Shown here piece by piece: positions 51,761-62,182 of a DNA stretch of 64,000 nucleotides. The notes beneath the pieces are model-generated. The model did not search any database. It saw only the letters and a program-made list of their open reading frames with translations, and was not told the origin of the DNA. This stretch comes from Nocardioides glacieisoli (GTDB lineage Bacteria > Actinomycetota > Actinomycetes > Propionibacteriales > Nocardioidaceae), in the NCBI RefSeq assembly GCF_004137245.1, contig NZ_SDWS01000008.1, positions 161,448-225,447 on the forward strand, written 5' to 3'. Positions within the stretch are counted from its first letter, which is position 1, and every line of letters starts with the position of its first letter. Both the position numbers and the translations under genes were made by a program.

Positions 51761-51928
51761 CCTAGGGCGTGTCTCTCAGCTCTCGGCCGTCGCGAGCGTC
51801 GTCCTGCGGAGTGCCTCGCAAGGCGGAGGAGGGAGGCGATGCGCCAGCATCGACGACTGACGACAACGCAGCGAGGTGCCCGCAGGGCGGCGCGCAGCAG
51901 GCCATGGAGCTGAGAGACACGCCCTAGG
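51761..51928. mobile_element. 168-bp MITE-like element with 22-bp perfect terminal repeats
   Basis: Positions 51761-51782 (starting CCTAGGGCGTGTCTCTCAG) and 51907-51928 are exact inverted repeats of 22 bases. Each end carries CTAG (51762-51765 and 51924-51927), which can be read as a 4-bp target duplication or as part of the terminal repeat. Inside, CGTCCTGCGGAGTGCCTCGC and a near-complement of it extend the pairing imperfectly, so the element can fold into a long hairpin. No coding sequence is present. It fills the gap between the DHA2 start and the TetR stop. Confidence 0.75.
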
Positions 51929-51930
51929 GC

Positions 51931-52491
51931 TCAACCGCCGAGGACGCGGCCCGCGAGCCAGGCGATGTCGGCGCCGGTCTCCTCGGGCGACGACGAGGGC
52001 TGCATGACGTGGCTCAGCACCACCCGGACGACCATGTCGATCGCGGGGTCGAGGTGGGCGGGGTCGATGCCGGGGCTGTAGGGCGCGACGCGGGCGCGCA
52101 CGACGTCCTTGGCCACCTCGAGCAGCGAGCCGGCGTTGGTGGTCAGCAGCGGGAGCAGCTCGGTGTCGGCACCGTGGGTGGCGCTGACCACGGCGTGGAG
52201 CAGGGTGTTGGCGCGGGCGTAGGTCAGCACGTCGCGCACCGACCGCCCGATCGCGCGGGTGAGGTCGTCGGGCTCGGCGTCGAAGGCCTGCTCCACGATC
52301 CCGAGGAAGCGGGCGAGCTCCCCGAGCACCATCGCCTCGGCGAGCGCCGGCTTGGACCCGACCTCGTTGTAGACGGTCTGGCGGCTGACACCGACCGCCT
52401 CGGCCAGCCGCGCCATGGTGACCGAGGCCCAGCCCGACGAGGTGATCATCTCGACGGCTGCCGCGACGATGCGGTCGCGGGTGGAGGCCAT
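51931..52491 (-). CDS. TetR-family regulator next to alkane monooxygenase
   Basis: The 186-residue regulator has a TetR helix-turn-helix (residues about 6-50: RIVAAAVEMITSSGWASVTMARLAEAVGVSRQTVYNEVGSK) and a helical ligand-binding domain. It lies 68 bases downstream of the alkB-rubredoxin gene on the same strand, the arrangement seen for AlkU/AlkX-type regulators of alkane hydroxylase operons in actinobacteria. Two palindromes in the alkB promoter (54053-54079, 54084-54108) are its likely sites. ATG 52491 was chosen; the upstream in-frame extension lies inside alkB. Its stop abuts the MITE. Confidence 0.87.
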   Translation of the reverse strand: MASTRDRIVAAAVEMITSSGWASVTMARLAEAVGVSRQTVYNEVGSKPALAEAMVLGELARFLGIVEQAFDAEPDDLTRAIGRSVRDVLTYARANTLLHAVVSATHGADTELLPLLTTNAGSLLEVAKDVVRARVAPYSPGIDPAHLDPAIDMVVRVVLSHVMQPSSSPEETGADIAWLAGRVLGG

Positions 52492-52559
52492 GGCCGCGAG
52501 TCTAGGCAGCAGCCGCGGCACCCGCCCCGGTGCGTACGCCGCTCGCTGCAGCAGGGTGC

Positions 52560-54032
52560 TCAGGCGACCGACCGCTCGGGCTCGACCGGCACGAAGTCGA
52601 CCTTCTCGCGCACGCCGCAGTCGGGACAGCACCAGTCGGCGGGGATGTCGGCCCAGGCGGTGCCGGCCGCGAAGCCCTCGTGCTCGTCGCCGGCGGCCAC
52701 CTCGTAGACGTACTCGCAGCTGGGGCACCGGGCGGCCAGCACCTCGGCGACCGCACCCGGCAGCACCTCGGCGGTGACCCGGGCCGCCTCGGCCCGCTCG
52801 GCGTGGCCGACGGCGTCGTAGCGGCGGAGGTAGAGCTCACGCTTGCGCGGGCTGATGTTGGCGAGCGTCACGTCGCCGCCGAAGTGGTCGACGACGCGCT
52901 GGTCCATCACCCGGCGCCAGATCGCGGGGACGATCGCGAGCACGATCATGCCGGCGTAGCCGGTCGGCAGGACCGGGCTCTCCTCGAAGTCGCGCAGCGT
53001 CTGGTAGCGCCGGGTCGGGTTCGCGTGGTGGTCGCTGTGGCGCTGCAGGTGGTAGAGCAGGACATTGGTCGCGATGTTGTTGGAGTTCCAGCTGTGGCCG
53101 GGCAGCACCCGCTCGTAGCGCTGGCGGTCGCCCTCGCCGACCTTCTGGCGCAGCATCCCGTAGTGCTCCATGTAGTTGACGACCTCGAGGAGCGAGAAGC
53201 CGACGACGGCCTGGATGACGAGGTACGGCGCCACCTCGAGGCCGAACGCCGCGACCACGGCGACCCAGAGGGCGATCGACATCAGCCACGCGTTGAGCAC
53301 GTCGTTGTCGAGGCGCCACGGGCTCTGCTTGCGGCGCGCGAGCCGACGCTTCTCCAGCCGCCAGGCGGACTTCAGGGAGCCGCCGACCGTGCGCGGCCAG
53401 AACTGGTAGAAGTTCTCGCCGAGACGCGAGCTGGCCGGGTCCTCCGGGGTCGCGACCCGGACGTGGTGGCCGCGGTTGTGCTCGATGTAGAAGTGGCCGT
53501 AGAAGACCTGGGCCAGCGCGATCTTGGAGAGCCAGCGCTCGTTGGCCTCCTTCTTGTGGCCGAGCTCGTGGGCGGTGTTGATGCCGATGCCGCCGATGCA
53601 GCCGATCGAGATCGCGAGCCCGATCTTGTCGATCGTGGTCAGCGGCGCGTCGGCCAGCACCCTGAAGACGTCCCACCCGCCGACGACGGCCATCGCGCCG
53701 AGGAAGCCGACGTACTGGATCGGCAGGAAGAGGTAGGTGATCCAGCGGTAGTAGCGGTCCTCCTCGAGCGCCTCGATCACGTCGTCCGGGGGGTTCGAGC
53801 GGTCGAGCCCGGCGATCAGGTCGATCGCCGGGACGACGCCGAGGATCACGATCGGGCCGATCCAGAAGAAGACGCTCCAGCCGGTGGCGACGTAGCCCCC
53901 GAAGGCGACGAACGCGAGGCTCGGCACGACGAGGCCGATCAGCCACAGGTAGCGCTTCTGGTCCTTCCAGAGCTCGGTCGTGCCCTCGGGCACCGTGCCG
54001 CTGGGGGCGAGTCGGGTGGGGTAGCCAGGCAT
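52560..54032 (-). CDS. alkB: Alkane 1-monooxygenase with fused rubredoxin
   Basis: The 490-residue membrane enzyme hydroxylates terminal carbons of alkanes. All four histidine motifs of the diiron site are present: NTAHELGHKK, EHNRGHHVRVATPED, NYMEHYGMLRQ and LQRHSDHHANP. At the C-terminus a rubredoxin domain is fused, CPSCEYVYE ... WCCPDCGV (Cys4 iron site), which would deliver electrons directly. AlkB-rubredoxin fusions are known from Dietzia, Nocardioides and relatives. About six membrane helices lie in the first 260 residues. No rubredoxin reductase or separate rubredoxin gene is in the window. Confidence 0.95.
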   Translation of the reverse strand: MPGYPTRLAPSGTVPEGTTELWKDQKRYLWLIGLVVPSLAFVAFGGYVATGWSVFFWIGPIVILGVVPAIDLIAGLDRSNPPDDVIEALEEDRYYRWITYLFLPIQYVGFLGAMAVVGGWDVFRVLADAPLTTIDKIGLAISIGCIGGIGINTAHELGHKKEANERWLSKIALAQVFYGHFYIEHNRGHHVRVATPEDPASSRLGENFYQFWPRTVGGSLKSAWRLEKRRLARRKQSPWRLDNDVLNAWLMSIALWVAVVAAFGLEVAPYLVIQAVVGFSLLEVVNYMEHYGMLRQKVGEGDRQRYERVLPGHSWNSNNIATNVLLYHLQRHSDHHANPTRRYQTLRDFEESPVLPTGYAGMIVLAIVPAIWRRVMDQRVVDHFGGDVTLANISPRKRELYLRRYDAVGHAERAEAARVTAEVLPGAVAEVLAARCPSCEYVYEVAAGDEHEGFAAGTAWADIPADWCCPDCGVREKVDFVPVEPERSVA

Positions 54033-54052
54033 CTTCTGACCTCCTGCATCGG

Positions 54053-54108
54053 GTTTACAAGACCATACGATCTGTAAACCGTCTTGACAAGAGCCTGCCT
54101 TTTGTCAA
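54053..54108 (-). promoter_or_regulatory. alkB promoter with two nested palindromes
   Basis: On the minus strand TTGTCA, 17 bases, TATGGT form a good -35/-10 pair. Two perfect 7-bp inverted repeats flank or overlap it: GTTTACA/TGTAAAC (54053-54079, 13-base spacer) and TTGACAA/TTGTCAA (54084-54108, 11-base spacer). These are candidate sites for the TetR regulator downstream. Confidence 0.6.
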
Positions 54109-54209
54109 CCGCTGCGCCGTGACTAGACGGCCCTATCCGGGGTCGCCGACGAGGACTACCGTGCCGAGATCGGCAGCGGCCTCTGGACCGCGCTACCCCA
54201 GGAGTGCCC

Positions 54210-55874
54210 ATGGCCCGTCGACGTCTGCTCGTCTCCCTGACCGCCGCCGCCGTGGTGGCCTCGATCGCCGCCGCCGGGTCGCCGGGCGCCGCGGCGAAGC
54301 CGAAGGCGAGCCCGCCCGACAAGGTCGTGATCATCGTCGTCGACGCGCTCAGCAAGGAGATCGTCGAGAAGTACGACATGAAGAACGTCGAGTATCTGAT
54401 GGCGCAGGGCGTCGACACCCCGAACGGCTATCTCGGCCACACCGGCTCGGTCACCGTCGCCACCCACAACGTCCTCACCACCGGCATGCAGCCCAGGAAC
54501 ATGGGGTGGACCAACGAGGGCTACCGCGACGTCCGCGGGCTCATCGGTCCCGCCGGCGGCCTCTACATCACCAGCAACTTCGGCGCCGCGGAGATGGCGC
54601 CGCTCCAGCGGGCCGCCGGCGCCCCGCACCTCTCGGACTACCTCGACGACACGGGCAAGGTCTTCACGGTGAGCCCCAAGGGATACGCCGCCTACGGCCT
54701 CAGTGGGCCGGGATCGGCGAACACCTCGGTCATCACCTTCGCCAGCAAGACGTGTCCGGTCCCCGGCAGCACCACCGGCGCCACCCAGCGGCGCCGCGCG
54801 CCCACCGGCATCAACGTCCCCGCCTACATCTCCGCTGAGTGCGGCTCGCGCTACGTCGTGGCCCGCGACACGATCTACGACACCGGCCAACTGCCTGCCT
54901 CGCTCTACCCCGCCACCGACGACCGGTACGTCGTCGGAAACGACCCCGCCCACCAGGGCGGCGACGTCTGGGCCACCGACGCGGTGCTCGACATCATGGG
55001 CCACGAGAAGGACGCCTGGAGCGGCATCTTCGTGAGCCTGCCCGGCGTCGACAAGGCGGCCCACATGTGGGGCGGCATCAACGACCCGGAAGACGCCACG
55101 CCCGGCTACGACCCGATGACGCACATGGAGTACGCCACGGCGACCGCCGACGCCCAGGTCGGCCGCATCATGCGCGCGCTCAAGGACAGCGGCGAGCTCG
55201 ACAGCACCCTCGTCGTGCTGACCGCCGACCACGGCTCGGTCGCCGCGGACGAGGGCCACTTCCACGGCACCCTCGGCGCCGGGAACGACTACGGCTACTA
55301 CAACTGGTACTACGGCGACCCGCTCAACGACGTCTTCTACGACAAGCCGCAGCCCTCGCTGCAACCCCTGGTCGCCACGGGCAACCTCGGACTCTCCTAC
55401 AGCGACTCCTCGCTCAACGTCTGGCTCACCGACCAGTCACCCGCCAAGGTCGCCGAGGCGGCGGCGATCATGGAGGACATGCCCGACGTCACCGCGGTGT
55501 GGCGGCGCGACGGCGACCACTTCACCCGGATCACGCCGGTGCGCCACGACCGGATGGGCACGGCCGAGCGGGCGTGGTTCGACGCCAAGGCGCAGGAGCT
55601 CGTCGACACCCAGGCCGCCGACCACGGCCCCGACCTGATCGCGACGCTGCCGGACGACACGACGTACTCGGTCCTCGGCGACCACGGCGGCATCCAGCGC
55701 ACGTCGCAGCAGATCCCGATCGTCTTCGCGGGGTCCTACCTCTCCCACCGCGACCTCGACGCGGAGGTGACCTCGATCGACATCATGCCGACGATCCTGG
55801 AGGCGATGGGGATCGCGCCGACCTTCACGATGGACGGCACCGCCTACCCGCTCCCCTACAAGAACAAGCAGTGA
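54210..55874 (+). CDS. Exported alkaline-phosphatase-superfamily phosphodiesterase
   Basis: The 554-residue protein has a signal peptide (about residues 1-28) and the nucleotide pyrophosphatase/phosphodiesterase-type core: KVVIIVVDALSKE with metal-binding Asp, GSVTVATHNVLTTG holding the nucleophilic Thr, SLPGVDKAAHMWG, VVLTADHGSVAADEGHFHG with Asp-His ligands, and DHGGIQRTSQQIP. It likely hydrolyses phosphodiesters or phosphomonoesters outside the membrane, but substrate choice cannot be read. AGGAG lies 5 bases before ATG 54210; an in-frame GTG 54204 was rejected. It is divergent from alkB. Confidence 0.85.
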   Translation: MARRRLLVSLTAAAVVASIAAAGSPGAAAKPKASPPDKVVIIVVDALSKEIVEKYDMKNVEYLMAQGVDTPNGYLGHTGSVTVATHNVLTTGMQPRNMGWTNEGYRDVRGLIGPAGGLYITSNFGAAEMAPLQRAAGAPHLSDYLDDTGKVFTVSPKGYAAYGLSGPGSANTSVITFASKTCPVPGSTTGATQRRRAPTGINVPAYISAECGSRYVVARDTIYDTGQLPASLYPATDDRYVVGNDPAHQGGDVWATDAVLDIMGHEKDAWSGIFVSLPGVDKAAHMWGGINDPEDATPGYDPMTHMEYATATADAQVGRIMRALKDSGELDSTLVVLTADHGSVAADEGHFHGTLGAGNDYGYYNWYYGDPLNDVFYDKPQPSLQPLVATGNLGLSYSDSSLNVWLTDQSPAKVAEAAAIMEDMPDVTAVWRRDGDHFTRITPVRHDRMGTAERAWFDAKAQELVDTQAADHGPDLIATLPDDTTYSVLGDHGGIQRTSQQIPIVFAGSYLSHRDLDAEVTSIDIMPTILEAMGIAPTFTMDGTAYPLPYKNKQ

Positions 55875-55897
55875 GCACGCGCCGCGAGATGCCCTGA

Positions 55898-55943
55898 GGT
55901 TTGCCCTAGGGTTTGCCCCATGGAGCACCCCATGGAGCACCCC
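55898..55943 (+). repeat. Two short tandem duplications at the ppgK promoter and start
   Basis: GGTTTGCCC occurs at 55898-55906 and 55910-55918, and ATGGAGCACCCC is repeated exactly at 55920-55931 and 55932-55943. The first copy pair brings TAGGGT to 7 bases before the first ATG; the second doubles the start codon and the first four codons (MEHPMEHP). Confidence 0.8.
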
Positions 55944-56687
55944 ATCGGCATCGACTTCGGCGGCACCGGCATCAAGGGCGCGCCCGTGGATCTCGAGCGC
56001 GGCGACTTCGCTCAGGACCGGGTGCGCATCGACACCCCGAAGCCGGCCGACCCGCAGTCCGTCGCCGCCGTCTTCCAGCAGATCGTCGACAGCTTCCCCT
56101 CGTCCACGACCCCGGTCGGTGTGACCGTGCCCGGCATCGTCCAGCGCGGCGTGGTGCTCTCCGCCGCCAACATCGACAAGGCGTGGATCGGCGAGGACGC
56201 CGACGCGATCTTCACCGAGGCGCTCGGGCGCGAGGTCCACGTCGTCAACGACGCCGACGCCGCCGGCCTGGCGGAGTCGGAGTACGGCGCCGCCAAGGGC
56301 CGCACGGGGCTCGTCATGGTGATCACCCTGGGCACCGGCATCGGCTCGGCGATGATCTACAACGGCGTGCTCGTGCCCAACTCCGAGATGGGCCACCTCG
56401 AGCTCGACGGCGTGCTCGCCGAGTCCCGCGCCGCGACCAGCGCCCGCGAGCGCGAGGGCCTCAGCTGGGCGGACTGGTCGGAGCGCCTGACCGCCTACTT
56501 CCGCCACCTTGAGCGCCTCTTCACCCCCGACCTCTTCGTCGTCGGCGGCGGCGTGAGCAAGTCGTGGGAGAAGTTCGGCCACCTCATCGAGATCGACACC
56601 GAGATCATCCCGGCCAGGCTGGAGAACCGCGCCGGCATCGTCGGCGCCGCCCTCGTCGCCCACCGCAAGGCCGGCCAGGACGACTGA
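55920..56687 (+). CDS. ppgK: Polyphosphate glucokinase
   Basis: The 255-residue ROK-family kinase phosphorylates glucose using polyphosphate or ATP. Signatures are the N-terminal phosphate-binding [23 protein letters not shown] with catalytic Asp, [13 protein letters not shown], and the NSEMGHLEL segment characteristic of polyphosphate glucokinases. Its position 45 bases after the phosphatase-family gene is probably independent, since TAGGGT lies 7 bases before ATG 55920 (leaderless). The start region is tandemly duplicated, so ATG 55932 would give an almost identical protein 4 residues shorter. Confidence 0.93.
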   Translation: MEHPMEHPIGIDFGGTGIKGAPVDLERGDFAQDRVRIDTPKPADPQSVAAVFQQIVDSFPSSTTPVGVTVPGIVQRGVVLSAANIDKAWIGEDADAIFTEALGREVHVVNDADAAGLAESEYGAAKGRTGLVMVITLGTGIGSAMIYNGVLVPNSEMGHLELDGVLAESRAATSAREREGLSWADWSERLTAYFRHLERLFTPDLFVVGGGVSKSWEKFGHLIEIDTEIIPARLENRAGIVGAALVAHRKAGQDD

Positions 56688-56690
56688 GCC

Positions 56691-57149
56691 CTACGGCTCC
56701 AGCACCCGCTCGAACGCCGCGATCGCGCCGCGCAGGTAGCGCTCGACGACCTCGCGTTCCTCGGCGGTGAAGCCGCGGTCGAGCTGGTCGAGCGCGACGA
56801 ACATGGGCAGCAGGTGGCCCACCACCTCGCCCCGGCCCGACTCGGTGAGCACGAGCTCCGTACGGCGCCGGTCGGCCTCGTGCGGACGACGCTCGACGTG
56901 GCCGCGTGAGACGAGGCGGTCCACGATGCCTGTGGCCGCGGCGGTGGACACCTCCAGGCGGCGCGCCACCTCGGCCGGCCCGATCTGCTCGCGCGCGAGG
57001 TGCTCGAGCGTCACCAGCTCGGTGTCGCTGATCCCGGCCCGCCGGGCGACGACGTGGTTGACCCGCGCGCCGGTCGTGACCAGCTCGCGCAGCGCCTCGA
57101 GGCTGCCGGACTGGTCCCAGCCCTGCTCGGGCTCCCCCGGTCGAGTCAC
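56691..57149 (-). CDS. MarR-family transcriptional regulator
   Basis: The 152-residue regulator has the MarR winged helix (GISDTELVTLEHLAREQIGPAEVARRLEVSTAAATGIVDRLVSRGHVERRPHEADRR, with the DxR wing) flanked by dimerisation helices. It is divergent from an MMPL exporter across an 88-base gap that contains an inverted repeat at 57184-57218, so it probably controls that exporter and itself. AGAGG lies about 6 bases before GTG 57149. The convergent ppgK stop lies 3 bases away. The inducing ligand is unknown; phenolics or lipophilic compounds are usual for the family. Confidence 0.9.
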   Translation of the reverse strand: MTRPGEPEQGWDQSGSLEALRELVTTGARVNHVVARRAGISDTELVTLEHLAREQIGPAEVARRLEVSTAAATGIVDRLVSRGHVERRPHEADRRRTELVLTESGRGEVVGHLLPMFVALDQLDRGFTAEEREVVERYLRGAIAAFERVLEP

Positions 57150-57183
57150 GGCGTTCCTCTCGTCTTGCGTGTCGCGTTCATAA

Positions 57184-57218
57184 TGGCTAACTTACTTAGC
57201 AATCTACTCGGTTAGCCA
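57184..57218. promoter_or_regulatory. Candidate MarR operator
   Basis: TGGCTAAC (57184-57191) and GTTAGCCA (57211-57218) are perfect inverted arms with a 19-base spacer, which itself contains an A/T-rich TTACTTAGCAA stretch. It lies between the divergent marR and mmpL starts. Confidence 0.6.
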
Positions 57219-57237
57219 CTACAGCCTAGGAACTCAC

Positions 57238-59348
57238 GTGCCCGGTCACCAGCCCCCCGCTCCTGCCCGCTTCGTGTCCGGACGTCGTACGGCATGGCTC
57301 GTGGCCCTCGTGCCCATCCTCCTCGCCCTGGCGGTCATCGCCCTGGTGCCGGAGGGCGAGCGGGAGAACAGCGCCCTCGACACCCTGCCCGCGGGCGCCG
57401 ACAGCACCTTCGCCGTCGAGCTCGCCGAGCAGCTCCCGGAGGACGACGGCCAGGTCGCGATCGTGCTCTGGACGGCCGCGTCCGGGGAGATCGACCAGGC
57501 CGCCCAGGAGGACCTCACCGCCCAGGCGGTCGAGCTGCTCTCCACTGCTGGTGGCGAGGGCGGCCAGCCCGGAGGCGGGCGGCCCGGAAGCGAGCCGGGC
57601 CAGGGCGGAGGCCCCGGTGGCGGGCAGGCCGGCCCGGTCGTGGTGTCGGAGGACCGCACCGCGGCCTTCGCCGCGATCCCGGTGACCTCCACGTCCGCGA
57701 CGGACAACATCGACAAGGTCGAGGACCTGCGCGACCAGCTGCGTGACGACGCCCCCGACGGCCTCGACGTCCAGGTCACCGGGCCCGCGGGCATCCAGGC
57801 CGACCTCGGCAAGGTCTTCGACGGCGCCAACTTCCGCCTGCTGCTCTCGACCGCCGGCGTGGTCGCCCTGCTGCTGATCATCACCTACCGCAGCCCCGTC
57901 CTGTGGCTGGTTCCGCTGGCCGTCGTCGGCATCGCCGACCGCCTGTCCGCCATCGTCGCGACCAACGTCCTGCAGGTCACGGGCGTGGCCTGGGACGAGT
58001 CCACCATCGGCATCCTCAGCGTGCTGGTCTTCGGTGCCGGCACCGACTACGCCCTGCTCCTGATCTCGCGCTACCGCGACGAGCTGAAGAAGGAGGAGTC
58101 GCGTCACGTCGCCATGGCGCGCGCGGTCTCCCGCACCGCGGAGGCGGTCGCCTCGAGCTCGATCACCGTGGTGCTCGGCCTGCTGACGCTGCTCCTGTCG
58201 GCGATCCCGACGACCCGCGGGCTCGGCCTCGCATGTGCGGTCGGCGTCGTGATCGCCGCGACGTTCGCGCTGGTCGTCCTCCCCGCCGCCCTCGTGCTGT
58301 TCGGCCGCTGGGTGTTCTGGCCCAAGGTCCCCCACGTCGGCGACACCGTCCTGGTCGACTCCGACTCCTCGCTCTGGCACCGCGTCGGCGACGCCGTGGC
58401 TCGACGGCCGCGCACCTTCGTCGTCGGCACCGTGCTCGCCCTGGCCGTGCTCGCCAGCGGCACGTTGAGCATCACCACCGGGCTCGACCCGGCCGACCAG
58501 TTCCTCCAGAAGCCCGAGGCGATCTCGGCCGCCGAGCGCCTCGGCGAGTCCTTCCCGGCCGGCACGAGCGACCCGGTGCAGGTCGTCACCCGCGACGATC
58601 CCGAGCAGGTGCTGACGGCCGTCGAAGGTGTGGACGGCGTCGACTCGGCCCGGATCACGACGAGCGGTGACGGCATCGCCCGCATCGACGCCGTACCGGA
58701 TGCCGACCCCGGCAGCGACGCGGCACAAGCGATCGTGGTCGACGTCCGCTCTGCCGTCGCCGACTTCAGCGACACCCACGTCGGCGGTGGTGACGCCGAG
58801 GCGCTCGACGCCAAGGACTTCGCCGCCAGCGACCGGTTGCTCATCCTGCCGCTGATCCTGCTGCTGGTCCTGGGCGCGCTGCTCCTGCTGCTGCGCTCCA
58901 TCGTGGCGCCACTGCTGCTGGTGGCCACCGTCGTCGCGACGTACGCCGCCAGCATGGGCGCCTCGTGGTGGCTCTTCCAGGGCGTCTTCGGCTTCGAGGC
59001 GATGGACACCGGGGTGCCGCTGCTGGCGTTCCTCTTCCTCGTCGCGCTCGGCGTCGACTACAACATCTTCCTCGTCACCCGGGCCCGCGAGGAGGCGCGC
59101 GAGCACGGCACCCGGAAGGGGATGCTGCGCGCGCTGACCGCCACCGGCGGCGTGATCACCAGCGCCGGCATCCTGCTGGCCGCGGTGTTCGCCGTCCTCG
59201 GTGTGCTGCCGCTCGTGGTGCTCGCCCAGCTCGGGGCGATCATCTTCGTCGGCGTGCTGCTCGACACCCTCGTCGTACGCACGGTGCTGGTGCCGGCGCT
59301 CGCGCTGACCCTCGGCGAGAAGTTCTGGTGGCCCCGGAAGGTGACGGG

Positions 59349-59352
<4 letters not shown>
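57238..59352 (+). CDS. MMPL-family RND transporter
   Basis: The 704-residue inner-membrane protein has the MMPL layout: helix 1, a first extracytoplasmic loop, helices 2-6, a cytoplasmic linker, helix 7, a second loop and helices 8-12. The proton-relay GAGTDYALLLISRYRDE (about 266-282) and the mirrored LGVDYNIFLVTRAREEAREHG (about 603-623) are both present. A 28-residue Gly/Pro-rich insert interrupts the first loop (residues 105-132). Actinobacterial MMPL proteins export lipids or siderophores, or act in drug efflux. The start is GTG 57238, divergent from marR. The cargo is unknown. Confidence 0.9.
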
Positions 59353-60728
<1,376 letters not shown>

Positions 60729-60800
60729 GTCGTGCACCCTCCCGCCCCGCCGGGGTTACGCACAAGTCACCTCGTGGTTCGGGGGGCCTAGGCTCGGGTT

Positions 60801-61079
60801 GTGGACATAGTGTTCGTCGACTCCCCCGACCACCACCGCTACGAGCTGCGCGCCGGCGACGAGGTGGTCGGCTTCCTCGTCTACCGGCTCGGCGACGACG
60901 TGATCACGCTCGTGCACACCGAGGTCGACCCCGCGCACAGCGGCCAGGGCCACGCGGCGACGCTCGCCCGCGGCGCGCTCGACGACGCCCGGTCGCGCGG
61001 GTTCGCGGTCGTGCCGTCGTGCCCCTACGTGGCGTCGTACATCGAGAAGCACCAGGAGTACGCCGACCTGGTGCGCTGA
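60801..61079 (+). CDS. Small GNAT-type N-acetyltransferase-like protein
   Basis: The 92-residue protein belongs to the minimal GNAT family exemplified by PF14542 proteins, with VVGFLVYRLGDDVITLVHTEVDPAHSGQGHAATL holding the beta-bulge and the Q/R-x-x-G-x-G/A acetyl-CoA-binding turn (SGQGHAA), and a C-terminal CPYVASYIEKHQEY segment typical of the group. It would bind acetyl-CoA, but its acceptor is unknown. TAGGCT 6 bases before GTG 60801 and no Shine-Dalgarno mark a leaderless start. It is divergent from the malic enzyme gene. Confidence 0.85.
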   Translation: MDIVFVDSPDHHRYELRAGDEVVGFLVYRLGDDVITLVHTEVDPAHSGQGHAATLARGALDDARSRGFAVVPSCPYVASYIEKHQEYADLVR

Positions 61080-61164
61080 GCGCCTGCCCGACGCGTTTGG
61101 CGGGGCTCCCGGAGGGAAGCCCTATAGTCGCCGCGACAGCGCGGGGGGATCCGGGGGGTGCGCA

Positions 61165-61749
61165 ATGGGTGAGGTGGCGTCTGACGTGGACAGCGAGGTC
61201 GACGAGGCGGAGAGGGCCGTCGCGCGGCGCATCGGCTTCGTGACGCGACCGGTCCGCGGGCTGGTCAACGCCCCGCACCTGCTGGTGCTCGTGGTCCTCG
61301 GGATCTGGGTGTCCTGCTCGCTCGCCTACGCCGTGCTCGAGGACAAGGGCCCGATCGAGGGACTCTGGTGGGGCATCGTCACCGGCTCGACCGTGGGCTA
61401 CGGCGACTTCTACCCCTCCTCCACCGCCGGCCGCGCGATCGGCGCGGTCCTCATCGTCTCGATGCTCGTGCTGGTGCCGATCGCGATCGGCCACGTGATC
61501 GCCAACCTCGTCTTCGACAAGGAGTCGCTGGCCGTGGCGGCGGTCCTCGAGGACGTCCACGAGCGGATCAGCCGGCTCGAGCACCTGACCCTCGCCTCCC
61601 TGGAGGCGCAGCACGGCCGGGAGTGGCTCGAGCGCCGGCTCGCCGAGCACGAGGCCGCGGATGCGGCCACCACCGACGTCGCCGAGCAGATGCTCGCGAT
61701 GTTCGCCCAGAAGAACGACCCACAGGACCTTCCCGGAGCCGCTTCATGA
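61165..61749 (+). CDS. Two-helix potassium channel
   Basis: The 194-residue protein is a KcsA-like channel: TM1 about 40-58, a pore helix, the selectivity filter TVGYGD (about 77-82), TM2 about 90-115, and a C-terminal cytoplasmic helix likely to form a coiled coil (HERISRLEHLTLASLEAQHGREWLERRL). It would assemble as a tetramer conducting K+. It is the first gene of a four-gene run and overlaps the YgiB-like gene by 4 bases (ATGA). A TATAGT box lies about 40 bases upstream of ATG 61165. Confidence 0.88.
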   Translation: MGEVASDVDSEVDEAERAVARRIGFVTRPVRGLVNAPHLLVLVVLGIWVSCSLAYAVLEDKGPIEGLWWGIVTGSTVGYGDFYPSSTAGRAIGAVLIVSMLVLVPIAIGHVIANLVFDKESLAVAAVLEDVHERISRLEHLTLASLEAQHGREWLERRLAEHEAADAATTDVAEQMLAMFAQKNDPQDLPGAAS

Positions 61750-62135
61750 CCACCACTGCCCGCCGCCGCATGCGGTCCACCAGCATCTCGCTGGGCATCA
61801 CCGCGCTCATGGCCTCCAGCCTCACCGGCTGCTCGTCCAGCGCCGACTACGCCGCCGTGTGCGTGGACCCGCAGACCGAGGAGCGGGTCGACGACGACCA
61901 GTGCGACGACGACTCCGACTACAACGGCACCGGCACCGGGTTCTTCTGGTACTACCTCGCCGCGCGGTCGGTGGTGCCCGGCGTCGGCTCGACCGTCACC
62001 GGCGGGACCTACCGCGGCAGCACGCTCAACGGTTCCGTCCAGCGTGGCGGACTGCCCACCACCGGCGGGTCGACCGTCAAGTCCAGCACGACCAAGGGCG
62101 GGTTCGGCGGCAGCGGCCGCAGCTTCGGCGGCTGA
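61746..62135 (+). CDS. YgiB/DUF1190-like lipoprotein
   Basis: The 129-residue protein has a lipobox LTGC (Cys29) and a low-complexity body. It starts with an acidic, Cys-containing region (VCVDPQTEERVDDDQCDDD), continues with an aromatic stretch GTGFFWYYLAARS, and ends in a Gly/Ser-rich tail, TKGGFGGSGRSFGG. The lipidated Cys, acidic head and RGGFG-like Gly/Ser tail match E. coli YgiB/YjfM. In E. coli, ygiB lies beside ygiC, a glutathionylspermidine-synthase-like gene, and the same pairing holds here. Its function is not established. It overlaps the K+ channel gene by 4 bases. Confidence 0.72.
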   Translation: MTTTARRRMRSTSISLGITALMASSLTGCSSSADYAAVCVDPQTEERVDDDQCDDDSDYNGTGTGFFWYYLAARSVVPGVGSTVTGGTYRGSTLNGSVQRGGLPTTGGSTVKSSTTKGGFGGSGRSFGG

Positions 62136-62182
62136 GCCCGCCACCCCGTACGCCCCTCCCATCCCTGCCCCCAGGAGACCTC

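Noticed and set aside
49047..51860. A 937-codon plus-strand frame opposite the M15 and DHA2 genes
   Set aside because: Low-complexity translation without domains; both minus-strand genes are clear family members.
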